Positions 9,920 to 22,725 are shown, numbered from the stretch's first letter. The stretch: 64,000 nt of DNA from Neoscytalidium dimidiatum (GCA_037367355.1 CM074696.1:2356001-2420000); one strand, 5' to 3'. Numbers and translations are program-made. The notes: generated by a model not told the origin, from the sequence alone.

Positions 9920-10622
9920 TTACTCTGGGAAGATGGTCTGGGGAATGACGTTCTCGCGGCAGTTGCAGCTGGGATCCTTGCAACCGGTCGGGTGCGCGGG
10001 ATCGTACTTCTCGTAGCCGAGATCCTCGTCGCTGTCGGTCTCGCTGTCCGACCCGTCTTCTGGTCCGAGAACCTCCTTCTCCACCACTTTGGCTTCCTCC
10101 TTCTTCTCCGAATCGCTGGCTGCGGAGAACACCTTCTTGAAACCGCCCTTGGGAGCAGGGGCTGGAGCGGGATCCTTAGTCTCGTTGCTGTTGCTGCTGC
10201 CACCGAAGGCGCTCTTGAAGCCGCCCTTCTTGAAGCCACCGCCGGTGCCGGTGGACTTGGTGCTGGCAGACGACATGTCAAGCTTGACCAGACCGGCTTC
10301 TTTGTCGCGGGCGCGCTCGGCGCGGCGAGCCTTCTCGGCGGCCTGCGGGTCCTTCGACATGCCCTTCATCTCCTTGAGGCGCTATAGGATGTGTTAGGAT
10401 CGTGCACATTGGGAATGAGAGATACTTAGCAGGTGTGATAGAGGTGTTTAAAATTAGGGGAGACGGAGGGGGATAATTGACGTGGAGTGGTGGGCATGGG
10501 CGGGAGCTTTTGCTGCTGACCCTCATCTGGTAATGGCAGATCCTGCAAGTGTAGTCAATGGGGTTCTCAACTTTCCTTCTTGTGTTGGTGATCATACGAG
10601 TTCTGGTGTGCTTCGAATTCAT
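9920..10622 (-). CDS. Unrecognised small Cys-containing protein, two exons
   Basis: Exon 2 (10381-9920) is a well-defined frame. It has a charged start (LKEMKGMSKDPQAAEKARR), a middle with repeated GGFKKGGF/GGFKKVF elements and an acidic stretch, and it ends with the Cys-rich GCKDPSCNCRE. A stop in frame just upstream of exon 2 shows that it is spliced or starts at its own Met (10369). I propose exon 1 at 10622-10482, beginning with an ATG in good context, joined across a 100-nt intron (10382-10481, GTCAAT...TAG) in phase 0. This gives 200 residues and adds an N-terminal YTCRICHYQ motif, so both ends would carry possible metal-binding Cys. The donor is not ideal and exon 1 could instead be untranslated. 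I do not recognise the family and assign no function. Confidence 0.6.
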
Positions 10623-11202
10623 TGTGACGTTGGTAGCCCTTTTGGCATAGCTCGCCTGAATCGGCTATGCGTCAGCTAGTCTGTTCTTCGATCATGATGT
10701 TGGAAAAGTCGAGGAGACTTGCAGAAGAAGTTTTTGGCAGCTTCGCGAGCACTTTCAGTCTATTCGATTTCTTGTTAGAACAGGAACTCTTTGCCGCTGC
10801 GGCGTCCTGGCTATCGTAGCCACTTTTCCAAAGTTGCTGACCTTGGGAGCCGGGTTGGTGAAGTTGCGCTGCGCGGGCAAATTAGGAGCAGATCTTCCCT
10901 GAAATTGGCATCCAAGAGCTTACAGGGGGCATTTTGGATTCTGGCGCGTGATGCGAACGGAGTTGGGTCGAGACCTCGAGGAGGGCGCAAGCTGTCGCGA
11001 TGGTGAGTGGGTTGGTGTTGCGGCTCCGGAGCTGGGCAGCGGCGGGCAGCGGGTCATGACGAAAAGAGCGAGCGATCGGCGCTTCGGCCACGATTTTCGC
11101 CGAGCCCGTCACAGGCGGCGCGTTCTCGCTGACAGCCAGGCACCGCGTCTTTCCCCAACGTCAACTGCGTCATCCGCCCTCCCTGCATCTCGACCTCTCA
11201 CA
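10623..11202. other. Divergent promoter region
   Basis: The Cys-containing small-protein gene (reverse) and the Mcp1-like gene (forward) diverge from here. Open frames in this segment show no recognisable product. Confidence 0.6.
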
Positions 11203-12408
11203 ATGCCCTACCCCGCCCACGACGCGGAGTCGGTCTTCAGTCTCGAAGTACTTGAACCATCTCCCGTCGAGTACACGCCATACGAAGAAAAGGCTGGTTA
11301 TTTCCCTGAAGATGTTGCTCCGGAAGACCCACCGCCGCAGTTGCTGCCACGTGCAACTACATTAGGCCTCAGTGGCCATGGCCCCGTATATTATCGTGAG
11401 TCCACCTCAACTGATGCTTCGCCAATTTTCAAAGACTCTCTTATCGAAAATTTCATACTCATATCCATCCACTTTCAAATTATGTTTTTCTCTATCCGCG
11501 TGCCAAGACTTGCCACAATGTCCACCTCGACGTCTTCTTTCGATACGGAGGACGAAGCACTTCACGTCCTTCTTTTCAATGTCGTTCTTCCACCCACAGC
11601 CAACTACCGCTCTTATCTAGAGCTCTAGTCTACTCCTCTCCCGCCTCTCGCTAACCCGAAGTTAGTAACTCGCTTACAAAAATATTCCTCCTACGCCTTT
11701 TCCGTGTTTGCCGCTGCCCACATCACCAACACCGCTCTGATACCCCTTGCAACCCGCTCCATCGCTGCAAGCGATACCTACCTCCTCCTCACCCGGCCCT
11801 ATTACCAGGACTTCCCCTTCGAGCCTCTCCTCGTTGTCGCCCCTTTAGTCGCCCACGTTGGCTCAGGCATCGCCCTGCGCCTGTACCGCCGCCGGCAAAC
11901 CCTCAAGCGCTACGCCGGTGACAGTGCCACCTACTCTGAACGCAGGTCCGTGCCGTGGCCTAAGCTCAGTGGTACGAGCGCGCTCGGCTACCTGACGACG
12001 GCCCTCGTTGGCGGCCACGCCTTTGCCAATCGCATCCTTCCACTGTGGGTTGAAGGTAGCTCTGCTGGCATCGGACTGGAGTATGTGAGTCATGCGTTTG
12101 CAAGACATCCTGCTCTTGCATTCTCCGGTTTTTCGGCACTGGTTAGCGTCGCTGTATGGCATTCGATTTGGGGATGGGCGAAGTGGTTAGGCTTGTCACC
12201 TGCAAGTGTCGTGCATGGCGGCCTTGAAGGCCAGCTGATTAAGAAGAGGAGATGGTATGTTATTAATTCCCTTGCAGCTGCAGTTACGGGGGTGTGGCTG
12301 TGGGGAGGTATTGGCGTTGTCGGACAAGGTGGTCCTGCAACTGGCTGGGTTGCGAAGGATTATGATGCCTTGTTCAAGAGTATTCCGTACTTTGGAGAGT
12401 ATCTTTAA
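11203..12408 (+). CDS. Mcp1-like (DUF1691) mitochondrial membrane protein
   Basis: Two exons: 11203-11395 and 11666-12408, intron 11396-11665 (GTGAGT...TTAG, phase 1), giving 311 residues. The start is the ATG in CACAATGCCC. Residues 1-60 are acidic and Pro-rich. The splice forms a Leu codon and restores the conserved run LTRLQKYSSYAFSVFAAAHI at the head of the DUF1691 region. Multiple hydrophobic segments follow, with conserved His in AAHITNT, VAHVGSG and GGHAF. DUF1691 includes yeast Mcp1, an outer-membrane protein that suppresses loss of ER-mitochondria contact and acts in mitochondrial lipid homeostasis. The assignment is to the family; the exact role is inferred. The 270-nt intron is four to five times longer than most others in the window. 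Confidence 0.85.
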
Positions 12409-12799
12409 GGCTCAGGTGGCTCTAAGATGGTCAAAAGGGGGTCATAAGATTTAGTGGAGGATCTTTGTGGGTAACATGGGTGGCTGCTTTGTGTATGGCT
12501 TAAACGAGATATCCGGCGTCCCTGTAGAGTAAGTCTCTTCTCTTGTCGAGGGAGTTGTTAGATGATCCTGGAGGACGAAGCGCTATGACTCTGGACAGAA
12601 TAAACGAAGACTCATGAATAGATGAAAGAAGCTCGATTCGAAAGGAATGAAAGATCTTAGTAAGGAAGGACTATTTTCATTTTGATGATGCCCAATCTAT
12701 CCTCGTAACCGTCAGGCATTCACCAAATCGTCTTGCAAGTAAGTCCACAGCGAAGGAAAGACATTCCTGCCCCTCAACCGCACATGACTGGCTTCCTCA
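12409..12799. other. Intergenic between convergent genes
   Basis: 3' flanks of the Mcp1-like gene and the cutinase gene. Nothing else seen. Confidence 0.7.
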
Positions 12800-13591
12800 C
12801 TAACGACCACCGCCAGTAGCCTGAGCAACGAAGTCGGCCGCCGCCCCAGCGTTCGCGCCGTAGCTCAAATGCGGCGCCAAGATGACTGGCTGACCCGCAC
12901 AAATCAGGTCTCCCGCCGCGCAAAACACCTTCAAGTTCTGCACGTTCTGAACCGGCTTCGGGTTGTCTGGGTCACCGAAGATGACCGCACCCGCCACCTT
13001 GGACGCGGTCTGGCTGTCCAGTTGGGCGCCCGCCTTGTGAACAAGCTGGCCACCCTGGCTAGAAAGATGCACAAATCACCATCAGCACCAAGATCCAACA
13101 GAACTCGCACCACAACAAAAAAAAAAAAAGGAAGAAGAGCGGCAAAAAACCCAAACGTACCTGTATCCGGACATGATGATCTTCGAATCCGGGCAGCTGC
13201 TCGCGGCCTCTTTGACCATCTCGGCCATCTTGGACGCGCCCGTCGCCGAGCCGCCCGCCAGGTAGCCCGGCACGTCGGCCGGGTACGCCGGCGCCGGCAC
13301 GCCCTGCATCGACACCTGCCCGGGCATCTTGGCGTTCAGCGCCATCTGGAACGGCGGGCCGGCAATCTGGCCCAGCCCGCCCAGCTCCGTCGTGCCGCGC
13401 GCGAAGATGACCATCACGGGCTTGCAGGACGAGCCGCCGCCGCCTCCGCCGCCGAGAAGCTGGCGCGGGTCGAGGTCCGCGTCGACGTGCGTGTGGTCGG
13501 TCGTGGTCAGGTCCGTGGTGTCGTGGGGGAGGGGCGTGGCCGAGGCGAGGGAGAGGAGGATCAGGGAAGCGAGCGTCTTGGTTTGAACCAT
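12800..13591 (-). CDS. Secreted cutinase
   Basis: Two exons: 13591-13161 and 13058-12800, intron 13059-13160 (GTACGT...TAG). The splice creates the catalytic motif GYSQGGQ across the junction. The protein has 229 residues, close to the usual cutinase length. A signal peptide covers about residues 1-18 (MVQTKTLASLILLSLASA), then a Thr/Asp-rich propeptide-like stretch and a Gly run (47-53). The Ser-Asp-His triad is Ser144, Asp194 (CAAGDLIC) and His207 (APHLSYG); the Cys of FCAAGDLIC and Cys56/Cys133 suit the two family disulphides. Cutinases are serine esterases that hydrolyse the plant polyester cutin outside the cell. A TATA element lies about 100 bases upstream of the start. Confidence 0.93.
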
Positions 13592-13684
13592 GTTGGAATG
13601 TTTTGATGTTGGTACTGAAGCGAGTGTGTGATGGAAGGATGGTGGTGGTGGTGGTAGTGGTTGTTTTGAAGGATTCTTTCCCAG

Positions 13685-13693
13685 CTTTTATAT
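13685..13693 (-). promoter_or_regulatory. TATA box of the cutinase gene
   Basis: The reverse strand reads TATATAAAA about 95 bases before the cutinase ATG, a normal spacing for an inducible fungal promoter. Confidence 0.6.
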
Positions 13694-15616
13694 ACCTTTC
13701 AGCATGCGTGCCTGCCGAGGTGGTTGAGTGTGAAGGTGTGCAGCGCCAGATTACCCGTCTGTGGCGCTCCAAACAACGATTGTACCGAGGAGCGGCGGTA
13801 ACTTGTTTTTCGCTCGTTTCTGATGTTTGGTCGTTTCAGTGTGGGTGGGAAGTGTTTACGGCCGTCGAACGCACTTGCTTTAGCGTGCGGGAGGTTCTGC
13901 GAATGTACTGATAGGCTGTATTATTTTCACGTTCCATTTGGCCTACTCATTCGGGCCATTCTGAATGTCTTGCTTTTTGTGGGGGCGGATGTGTGCATCT
14001 CCTACGTCAAATATTGCTTCAGTGTTGTCGTCGTACCATCTACGTGCATGCGCAATGGGATTCAGTACCCCAAATCTCCTATTCTTACCAAAAGCTTAAT
14101 CACGAGCATTGCTTCTGGAATATGTTCGATGTTTTGTCCTGTTTGCCCGCCCGTTTCGAGATTTTCATCTCCAAAGAGGTTTTGCACTTTTGCTTTAACG
14201 GTCGTTTCGATACGCCCGTATCCGCTCTTAGGGGTTTCGCATCCGGTCTTGTTCGCCCGGCACACAAAATAAGCTTCGCTAAGTTTCGGAGCTGAGACAA
14301 GGATATGATATGAAGCAACGGCTATGATCAATTAGCTTGCCGGGACTTATAACATCCGAATTGGATTTTCGTCGCCAGCAACCAGGATTATAAGGCTCCT
14401 ATGAGGCTCCCTATTCTGTTTAGGCGATATTTCGCACTATTAACACCATGTAAGTTCAGCACGAGTGCTGCGACACAGAATGAAAGTGTCAATCTCGTAC
14501 AACCTCGGTGATTGCAGGGAAAGATTTCTTTGGGGACACCCGAGGTACTCCCTTGGTCTGTGCGGTTTCGATTGAGATAATTTGTACTACCCTCCTCGGC
14601 AACTTGAGAAGCACCCGCAGAATGAAACAGCGAACCGTGAGCACTAACGCAATGTTCCGCTGAGCTACCGTAAGGCTGAGCGATAGCAACACAAACATTT
14701 GGAGAAGATCTGTGATTATATTACTTGAATACAATGCCGTGGATGGACTATGACTCCGCATTTATGGACAGTAAGATGAAGTCAAGCCGATCAGAGGCAG
14801 GTTGAAAGTCTTGCCATAAGTTCGACATATTTCACAATTTTCAACCACGTTTCGCCAGCAGAACCATTAAGACCTCAAACTTGAAGGCGCAGCATAGGTG
14901 CGGGGTAGGGACTTGACGTCATAGACCTCTTAAATGGAGTGATGATAGTTTTGACATAACAGGAAAATACTACTTTCCCTACGATATGAAGTTATATATA
15001 AACTAAGAGATGATTGATACGTATTCAAAGTAGACTTTATGGCGCACATCTTCCACAAAATTCTCACGACTAACAACAATACTTGCTTTCTACGGCGAGC
15101 TTTTACTAACGAGGGTAATATCGAAGTATCTCTGTTAAAAAAGTATGTGGCTCTCAGATTTGACCAATTTCGTAGAAAAGCAGCCAAAAGTAACGCAATA
15201 TTATTGAAGTAAGTCCATTTCCCGTGTCCACGTTTAGACTGTTTCGAAATACGATGACCTTTCCACAAACCACGAGCTTCACAGATAAATGCTATGTCGT
15301 TAGCAGCTTGATGGATCAGCATAGTAAAGTTAAGAAGAAAAAGTCCTAGGCTTATGGGCACATGAGCGTGCAATCTAGGGATCAGACAAAAGGGCCTTTC
15401 AGTATTTGAAAATCCTTGTACCAGAGGCAAGGAATCCAATCGTTGCGGCGGCGTAATTGAATTTAGTAATGGTTGTTTTAGGGAAATGCAGGAAAGTTGC
15501 ATTGCACCTCCACGCAGCCACAGTAGAATAGGGTTTAAGAGATATTGAAATCTTTTTGATTGTGTAGTAGTACACCAGTATCAATGAAAACACGAGTTAT
15601 TCCGCAACACACGCCA
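13694..15616. other. Gene-poor interval
   Basis: About 1.9 kb of moderately AT-rich DNA with no supported gene. The longest reverse frame (14930-15502, 190 codons from a non-ATG start) has no recognisable motif and an unconvincing composition. Confidence 0.6.
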
Positions 15617-17687
15617 TTAACGGCCCAGAACGTCCGCCGCATTAGCGTTGATCAGTGAGATACCCGCCGCCCTATACGTGTCAAGCTCCACGTAGCTCGT
15701 AACATTTGCATCGAACACAAAATCCGTTGGGTAAAGCAAGTCATACTTAGGCCACTGGCACGCGTGCCCGTGTCCAGTCCCCGGCCCACCGCTACCACCC
15801 TTGCCCTTCTTCGCATCATTTCCAGGTAATGCCTTTTCATACGTATTCGGATCCAGATCGGTGATGAACGCCGCCCACATGCTCGTCATCGTCCGCGCCA
15901 ACTCCGCATAGCTCTCCGGCTTCCCCTCAAACGGCTTCGCCGAGATGGGCGCGTTGTACCCGACGCCCAGTAGGTTGTAGAAGACGAAGGCGACTTCCTG
16001 GAAGTGCGTGACGGCGCGGAACCATGGGATGCCGTTGGGGATCGCGTTGAAGCGGTAGCAGTACGCGGGCACACCCCACGCCGCCCACGCCTGACACGTC
16101 AGCCGCCGGTTCGCGACGAAGTAGTGGTCACCGTAGTACGCCGAGCTACGCCGGTACTGCGCGCCTTGCGGGAGCGTGAAGCGGAAGTCAGGTGGCAGCG
16201 GTCCGGAAGGGGGTGAGCTAGGGATGCCTTGCGCGGGGATGTCGGGATAGGCGGAGAGGATGGAAGGGATAAAGTCGACGGGGATGCCGAAGGCTAAATA
16301 AAGAAGTGAGACAGGTGTCAGTTATTTGCATTGCTTGGACAAATGAGGAATGTGAGAAGGGTTCTTACATGTAAGTGCGTTTACGAAGTCCTGCTCGGTG
16401 TCAATGCCGCTCGGGCCGAACGCTGTGCCTTCGTCGGAGTTCGCCCCGGATATCACTGGCACTTTGACGAAGCTGCCTGTGATGAGCTGGGCTGATGTAA
16501 GGCCTTGTATGAAATCATGATCGATAGCTGGTCCCCAGTTGGTAAATTGGGTTTGATTGATGACCCTGTTCAAATCCTTGTATGGTAAGGCTCGGAGGCA
16601 GGCGAGATCGGCGCAGCCAGTGGCGGCGAGGAAAGATTGGTATTTTGGCTCAAATTTGGAACTGTCGTTTAGATTCGTGTAGTACACAGGGGCGCCGGAC
16701 TCCATGATAGCACCTCTGAAAAGCCCGTCGTCGCGGCCGCCGTATGCAATCAAATGGAAGCCGACGGACATGGCACCCGCGGATTCACCGAAAATGGTAA
16801 CCTTTGAAGGATCGCCTGCCACATGATGTTAATACTCTATCATCTCATTAAGTGACCTTAAGCATACCTCCGAAGACTGCAATATTCTCTTTCACCCATT
16901 CAAGTGCCAAACGTTGATCGCGGAGTCCGAGATTTGTGTTCCCACTTTCCTGAACCTCTTCACCCATGAGGAAACCCCATGCACTAAGTCTGTAGTTGAT
17001 AGTAACACCAATGAATGGCTTGGCGATGTCTACAGAATTTTGGATCATGAATGACATGTTGTAGCGTTGATCGACTCCGCCGCCCTGGGTGAAACCACCG
17101 CCATGGACCCAAACGGCAACAGGAAGAAGCGGGCCACCATCCACAATAGTCGGGCGGATAATATTGAGGTACAGGCAGTCTTCCGATGTGTCGTAAAAGA
17201 ACTGGTCAGACTATGGAGAAACTATTAGCGTAAGCGCTCACTTAGGGCCAAGAGGAAGATTAAAAAGCGTTGTAAGGCCAAACATCTACATGCACATGGA
17301 TTAAAGCAGTCGTCTGCATTTAAATGCCACCAGGTCTCTTGGAAGTCCAAATCTGGATGACTATTTCAATTGTCCATGCAGGTTTTTGGCTATTACAATA
17401 CCTCTCAAAGTGACCTCACAGTTGAGACGTACACCATAGCCGACACACTCCTTCGAGTATGCTTTTGTCGATTTCACACCTTCCCAAGTGGTGTTGATCG
17501 GCTGTGCAGTCCGGAATCTTAGATTGCCAATAGGTGGTTGGGCGAAGGGAATACCCAAGAAGAAATCCTGGTCATATGAAGAAGAATGGAGTCCTTCAAG
17601 TGTACCATTCTGAATAGTGACAACTGGACTTGCAAAAGCAACGGCAAAAATTAAACTTAAAAGCAAGGTACCGCACTGATTCCACAT
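15617..17687 (-). CDS. Secreted type-B carboxylesterase/lipase
   Basis: Four exons: 17687-17433, 17210-16868, 16815-16369 and 16293-15617, giving 573 residues, normal for the family. All three junctions keep frame and family motifs: ECVGYGSDQFF at the first, FGGDPSKVTIFGESAG at the second, NALTSFGIPVDF at the third. A signal peptide spans about residues 1-19. The oxyanion motif HGGGF is at 121-125, the nucleophile is Ser211 in GESAGA, the acid is Glu328 in GANSDEG, and the His is in AVTHFQEVAFVF of the last exon. EDCLYLNI (about 95-102) is the second family signature. It should hydrolyse carboxylic esters outside the cell; the natural substrate cannot be read from sequence. It stands alone, with a TATA element about 140 bases upstream. 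Confidence 0.92.
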
Positions 17688-17826
17688 GGCTGTAGGCGAG
17701 ACGGGACCGTTAATGACCAGCGGGCGCTGGCGGGGCGGGATGAGTTCCAGCGTCCAACGGTAGATGCACGAGGAGGCGGAAAGGCGGCGCAGACCTGGTA
17801 ATTTTACCCGACTATGCAGCCATTAC

Positions 17827-17834
17827 TTTATATA
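17827..17834 (-). promoter_or_regulatory. TATA box of the carboxylesterase gene
   Basis: Reverse-strand TATATAAA about 140 bases before the start codon, with nothing better placed in between. Confidence 0.5.
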
Positions 17835-18226
17835 ATCGGCATTGATGTCTGGGCGTCCTTCACTCTCAGTGAACCCACATATCCTGGCTACGGAGACTAG
17901 CAGCCCAGGGGATAAAGGCCAAGAGATCTGACGGGTGCGATATTGCAATTGACTCATGAAACACGGAAACCAGGCATTGAGGCACAGTCCGGACCTGCCG
18001 GTGGACATTTGTACGGTATCTCCGGCCTCATTGTGCTACATTGCGGAAATTGCCATGAAAAGGCGCATGTTCCGGGATGTATCCGCGCAGCGGACAGAGT
18101 TTTTATTGTGAAGCTACTGGAGATGAGTGCTGGCAACATCGAAGTTGTATTTCTAGGAATCATTACTTCATTCGTTCGTATAGGTATTATTTGTGAACCA
18201 GTGAAAAATAGACCAACCCTCCAGGC
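17835..18226. other. Intergenic
   Basis: Between the carboxylesterase promoter and the 3' end of the rhodopsin-domain gene; nothing recognised. Confidence 0.6.
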
Positions 18227-19600
18227 TCATGGGTCGTTCAACCAGGTGACCCTGTGCGACCTGTCCGGCATCGACACCAGTCTGTCAATACTGTCCTCAT
18301 CACTCTTCCTACTGGACCTGCTCTCGCTTCCGTGGTATATCTCCGACTTAACTTCCACACTCCTCTGGACCTGAATCGCATCCTCCATTCCTTCATCCAT
18401 CTCAATATATTCGACCCGGCTTCCACCTCTACCTATCGTCCCCTGCCTCCTCACTGCACTGACAACTGTACTTCCCCCCGTGCCACCGTATGCAGCTTTC
18501 CTTGAATTGGACTTTGCCCCGCTTGTGCGTGTGACGGTCTTCAAGTACGTGTCGATACCGGTGAACCGCAGGAACGATACGAACAGTGGGCGGATCGACG
18601 GTAGACAGGCGCAAATAATTGCAACGTTAAGCTCGATGGCGGACCACATCATGAGTGACAAATTTCCGGGCTTTCCTGCGGCGAACGCAAGCATGACCAT
18701 GGGTATGCGGGCAATCGAGATTGCGCAAACACTAGCATGTTCGTCAGCGACACCATTGTCTTAAGCGCGGTGTGTTATGGTTCAGAGCAACAGGGGCCGG
18801 GCACAAGCGGAATAAAGACCACCGAAGGGAGCACTTACACCGCGCCCAACGAAAAAGCGAAGAGCAACCCAATTTTCTTCGCCATGCTAACCTGAAGTTT
18901 AAGCAAACTAGGAATTGGAATTCCAATAATGATGAAGTCCGTCGCGATGTTCATAACCGCGTTGGCGAGGAAAGTGTCGCGGCCGTTGATGCATTTTCCA
19001 GAAATGCGCTTGTCCCAGTACCTCTCCACGGGTATGCACTCGAATGCCGCTACACAAACCGCAATTATGGTCCAACAGATGACGAAGACGATAGTGCCTT
19101 TCGTGACCAGAAGGGTCTTTGGTGACACGAAGATCCGGAAAAATTGAAGTGTCACACTGAGCTTCGATAGACCGAGTCCAAGGTAGTACATCCAGGAAGA
19201 GGCCCAAAACCTGTCAGAAGGAGGAACCATCAGTTACGACTGTAGTCGCTGATTGGAAACAGAGGACTCGAGGACTAACCACTGTCTTCCAGTCAGAAAG
19301 GTGTCGAGAGAAATCTCACTCATGCTGTATCCCATTCCATTCCGTCCCTCTGCCTCTTATCAGCATAGACATTTCTCTTTTACATGCAACTGAAAAGAAG
19401 GTGCACTCACGTATGTAAAAAGAAACTGCGAAAGGGACTGTGACGGCCCAAGCGACCGCGACCAGCGCATCATCCAAGCCAAAATCACTCTTAGAACGGT
19501 AACGAGAGAAGAACTTCAACAGAAGAACGACGAAAGAGCACGCCGAACCCGCAACGGCAGCTTCAATGGTCTGCACGGCGATGGGGCGAAGCGCTGTCAT
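18227..19600 (-). CDS. SAT4-type fungal rhodopsin-domain membrane protein
   Basis: Four exons: 19600-19411, 19349-19280, 19210-18839 and 18731-18227, giving 378 residues. Junctions preserve frame: the short second exon reads QGRNGMGYSMSEISLDTF, the third opens WFWASSWMYYLGLGLSKLSV and the fourth opens after LGAV with CAISIARIPMVML. The protein has seven likely transmembrane segments and ends in a Ser/Arg-rich, acidic cytoplasmic tail. It matches the large Pezizomycotina rhodopsin-like integral membrane family: FDLDD-like motif here DFGLDDALVAVAW, Trp-rich loop, CIPVERYWD, GKCING. Members are often called PTH11-like but lack any CFEM domain here. No biochemical role is established for most; a signalling or sensing function would be speculation. 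The second acceptor (GGCAG) was chosen because it alone keeps the frame. Confidence 0.86.
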
Positions 19601-22600
19601 CGCCTCTTGATGGGCCGTGCGTCACGACGACGAGTTCCGGTGTTGATGTTGTGCAATGGCCAGCTTTACATCGAAAGAGCGGGAAGGCGGTGGTTTTTCC
19701 TGGGAGGCAGGAGGCGGTCTCATTATAGGGCCAGGGCCATTCTCACATACGTTTCCGTCCGGTGGTGCGGGAGACTAAAGTTGGCTATGCACGGAAAATG
19801 GGTGTGCTTGCGCAGCCCAGTCATGCATTTGGCGTCGGTTCCTGGGCCGGAGGAACCGTCAGTGTGTGGGAGCCTTCCCAATTCCAGATTGCGGGATGCC
19901 GATCATACCATGCTCATTATAAGTAACGACTGCGAAAGCCTGGGCCTTTATTATGACTTGTTGACTCGCAGCAGCGCCCTCTTGGGACCAACATGTGAGG
20001 TGGCGCCCTAGGAGAATATTCCAGCCTTCCGGATTGTCTGTTCTCCCTTCCAATCAATCTCTGACAAGCCGCTGGAAGAGCTGTCTGGTGACAGCGCGGG
20101 GATGTCCGCTCTGGCGGCAGCAGGTGGCGCAGACAGACGGGCCGTTTCTGAGGACGGCCAGCGTTTGGGACGTCGGGGTGGCATTTCCTCCTGCCCGGCT
20201 CGCCTCTAGCTCTGCAGAATATGACGCCACCCCCGGGTTCCAAAAGCCCGAGATGCCCAAGGGTCCCCGACCACTATCACGGTGCGCGACTCCGGAGTTG
20301 GTTGCATTCAACGTTTTTGGCTACCCGCCGGGCTATTCCGCACCGGCTGCAAGCGAGCTGCCTGGGGCATTGTGACTGCTGCACTTGCGGCGCGCTCTGG
20401 GTTTGAGAAGTTCGAACGGTCAGCCTGAGCCGGCGATCCGCGGGAGGACCTGACATGAGCTCGATCCGCGATCGGCATGAATGTGCTCAAGCTTCAGATC
20501 TACACGATCCGCCGGATCATGGTCAAAGCCTTGCTATGTCAGGCATGGAAGTCCAATAGCCTTTCGCTCTTCAATGCGGTCCTCTTGAAATAACGTTGGG
20601 GGGGAGAGACAGTCCACAAACGTCGCAAGGCCGTGGCTTTCAGTGGTAGGCCGCACGTCACTGGAGTTGGGAAGAATCAGCTGGAGCCAAGAAGACTATT
20701 ATGACAGCCTCGGCAATATGTACTAACAGCATTACTTAATGAGATTGCTGCAAACCCACTGTTCACTTCTGCATCGTAGTCCTGCGCCTCTCGACCCTGC
20801 ATGCACATTCATGTAGGGCTGGCCGCTCGGAGCCTGAGCTTCTTTCAGGCTTTACCCACGGTGCCGGGAGCGATTGTCGATAGCGCAAAGCGTCCACGTG
20901 CAAAGACTGAGCCTGCCGTCGGCATTGTTTGCCTTCCTGGAAGGTCACCAAGGAGGCTACCCTTGGAGTATGAGTCGCAAGAACGTCTAGCCTTGCCTTT
21001 TAGCCTACCGAGCAGCCGTATTCTGGAAGTCGAGCATTAAGCGACGGGCCAATCACCCCAGTCAAGCACAGATGGGCAACCCGTCGAACCCGGGAGATTC
21101 ATGAAACGAACGGGCGTCTTGGCGACGTGGGCTTTAGCCGTTCCTTCGGATTGGCTGCACCCGGCGCTGAAAGGGAGATCTTTCCGCCTTCCGGGTCGGC
21201 CGACTGCGGCGTGGCGGCGTGCCGTGCTGTCGGAATAGCCCCTGTGCAGGCCGGATTCGCAGTCATCTGCGCAGCTGAAGTGCCGTCGCCGCCACCTTCT
21301 ATTCTTGAATCACTTCGCTTTTGCAAACAGAATTGGACTACCTTCTTTGCAGATCACTGCGCTATGGTCTCCAACATTGCATGGCGACTCTTAGTCTGCA
21401 TATAGCTCAGATGACAGAAGGCCGTGTGAAAGGGTTCCTTACGAGCTGAATGATGCTATGCTTAGATCAGGGGCCACTTTCTATCCAAGCTCTCATTTTA
21501 GAAGTATCTGCTCCACTAAAAGGATACTTACATTTTGCATGTGGACTTCTCTCCGAGCCTCAACTTTCAAAGTGAGGCAGGAAACTCTGTCAATATGGTT
21601 ACACTGTCACTCTGGGTTGACTTACGCCTTTTGACTTTAATTTCTAACTTTACTTTCAATCCCTGCCCACATAGTTCCAGTTCCTCAGTTTTTACCAGCG
21701 GTCGTGTTTACAAGAGTTTCTACATCTTTTTTATTCTCCTTCCATGTCTATTCCGGTTTCTGCCGTCGTAGCCATTTCCCTTTTCATCCCTGGCTTCTGG
21801 GCACCAGGAAGTATTATCGTTTATTTGCTCACCGGATCCGCTCCGTTACTTGATACAAATAGAAAGCGACTTTTAAGACTTCCTTCGGTGAACATTCGCA
21901 GCCAATTCGGGAACCTCTTCTGTAGCAAATTACTTTCGCAACATTGTTGCAGCCTTCAGACTTTTCCATATCTTACTCAGAACGGGCTATCCTGTGGATT
22001 CGACGCTATTAACACACGTATGTAGTTAAGGTTCTATTTCATGGTGAGAGTAATGTTGAAAAGAGAAAAAAAAAAAAGTCCCTCAACGAAGCCATTCGGG
22101 AGAATGCTCCAGGAGCGAAGTTGTCAGAGGTTGCCGAGTAACAGATAAAATGGTTGCGGACGGCACGATGCAGGAGTACGGAAAGGGTGGTGGCGAACGG
22201 CTTGCTCTGGTCTCAGGACACTTGTGGCGCTCGATCATCTCACTATCCGGTGGGATGCAGGCAAAGTGGGGTAGATGGCAATGACTTGCAGGAGCGGGCA
22301 TGCAGGGGCTGCCTTAGTTCACTGCATGGCTTACGGCATTTGGGGTTCGGTAGAGAAGGAGAAAACTTGAGTAATCATGGAAGTATGTGAGACTCCAAAT
22401 CTATGTCAACAGGAAAAAATTGGCAGGCATTGTTCAACTTCGCCAGTTTGAGGTGCAGGCTTGTCTCCAATGATCTAGCGCAACCGGTATGCTTAGTCCA
22501 TGTGAGCTAAACATTGAAGCTATTAAGACCTTGGAAAAAGACTACGTATTTATCAGAAGTAATCCTGCCTACGCGTGGCTGACTGGGTCACCACTGAAGA

Positions 22601-22725
22601 CACTGAAGACAGGGTAAAGGTGAGCAAATGAGAGAAGGAGCAAATGAGAGAAGAAGCAAAAGCGGAGGAGCTATGCACAGCAAAAACCGTTTCGCTGATT
22701 CCTCCAGAGACCCGACATAAAGCGA
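19601..22725. other. Gene-poor interval of 3.1 kb
   Basis: No supported gene. Two GC-rich patches (about 19,980-20,450 and 21,100-21,300) give overlapping open frames on both strands, none with a motif. The part 21,530-22,020 is pyrimidine-rich on the forward strand. Confidence 0.55.
22622..22653. repeat. 16-bp direct tandem duplication
   Basis: GAGCAAATGAGAGAAG occurs twice in succession, followed by a partial third copy. It lies just downstream of the kinase-like gene. Confidence 0.85.

Noticed and set aside
14590..14680. tRNA-like reverse-strand block (GGTAGCTCAGCGG ... GGTTCG)
   Set aside because: Blocks A and B are too close and no acceptor or anticodon stem can be paired.
14400..22030. 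Short similarity between about 14,430 and 22,000 (CTATTAACAC context)
   Set aside because: Only one short match with no ordered flanking landmarks, so it is not counted as a repeat.
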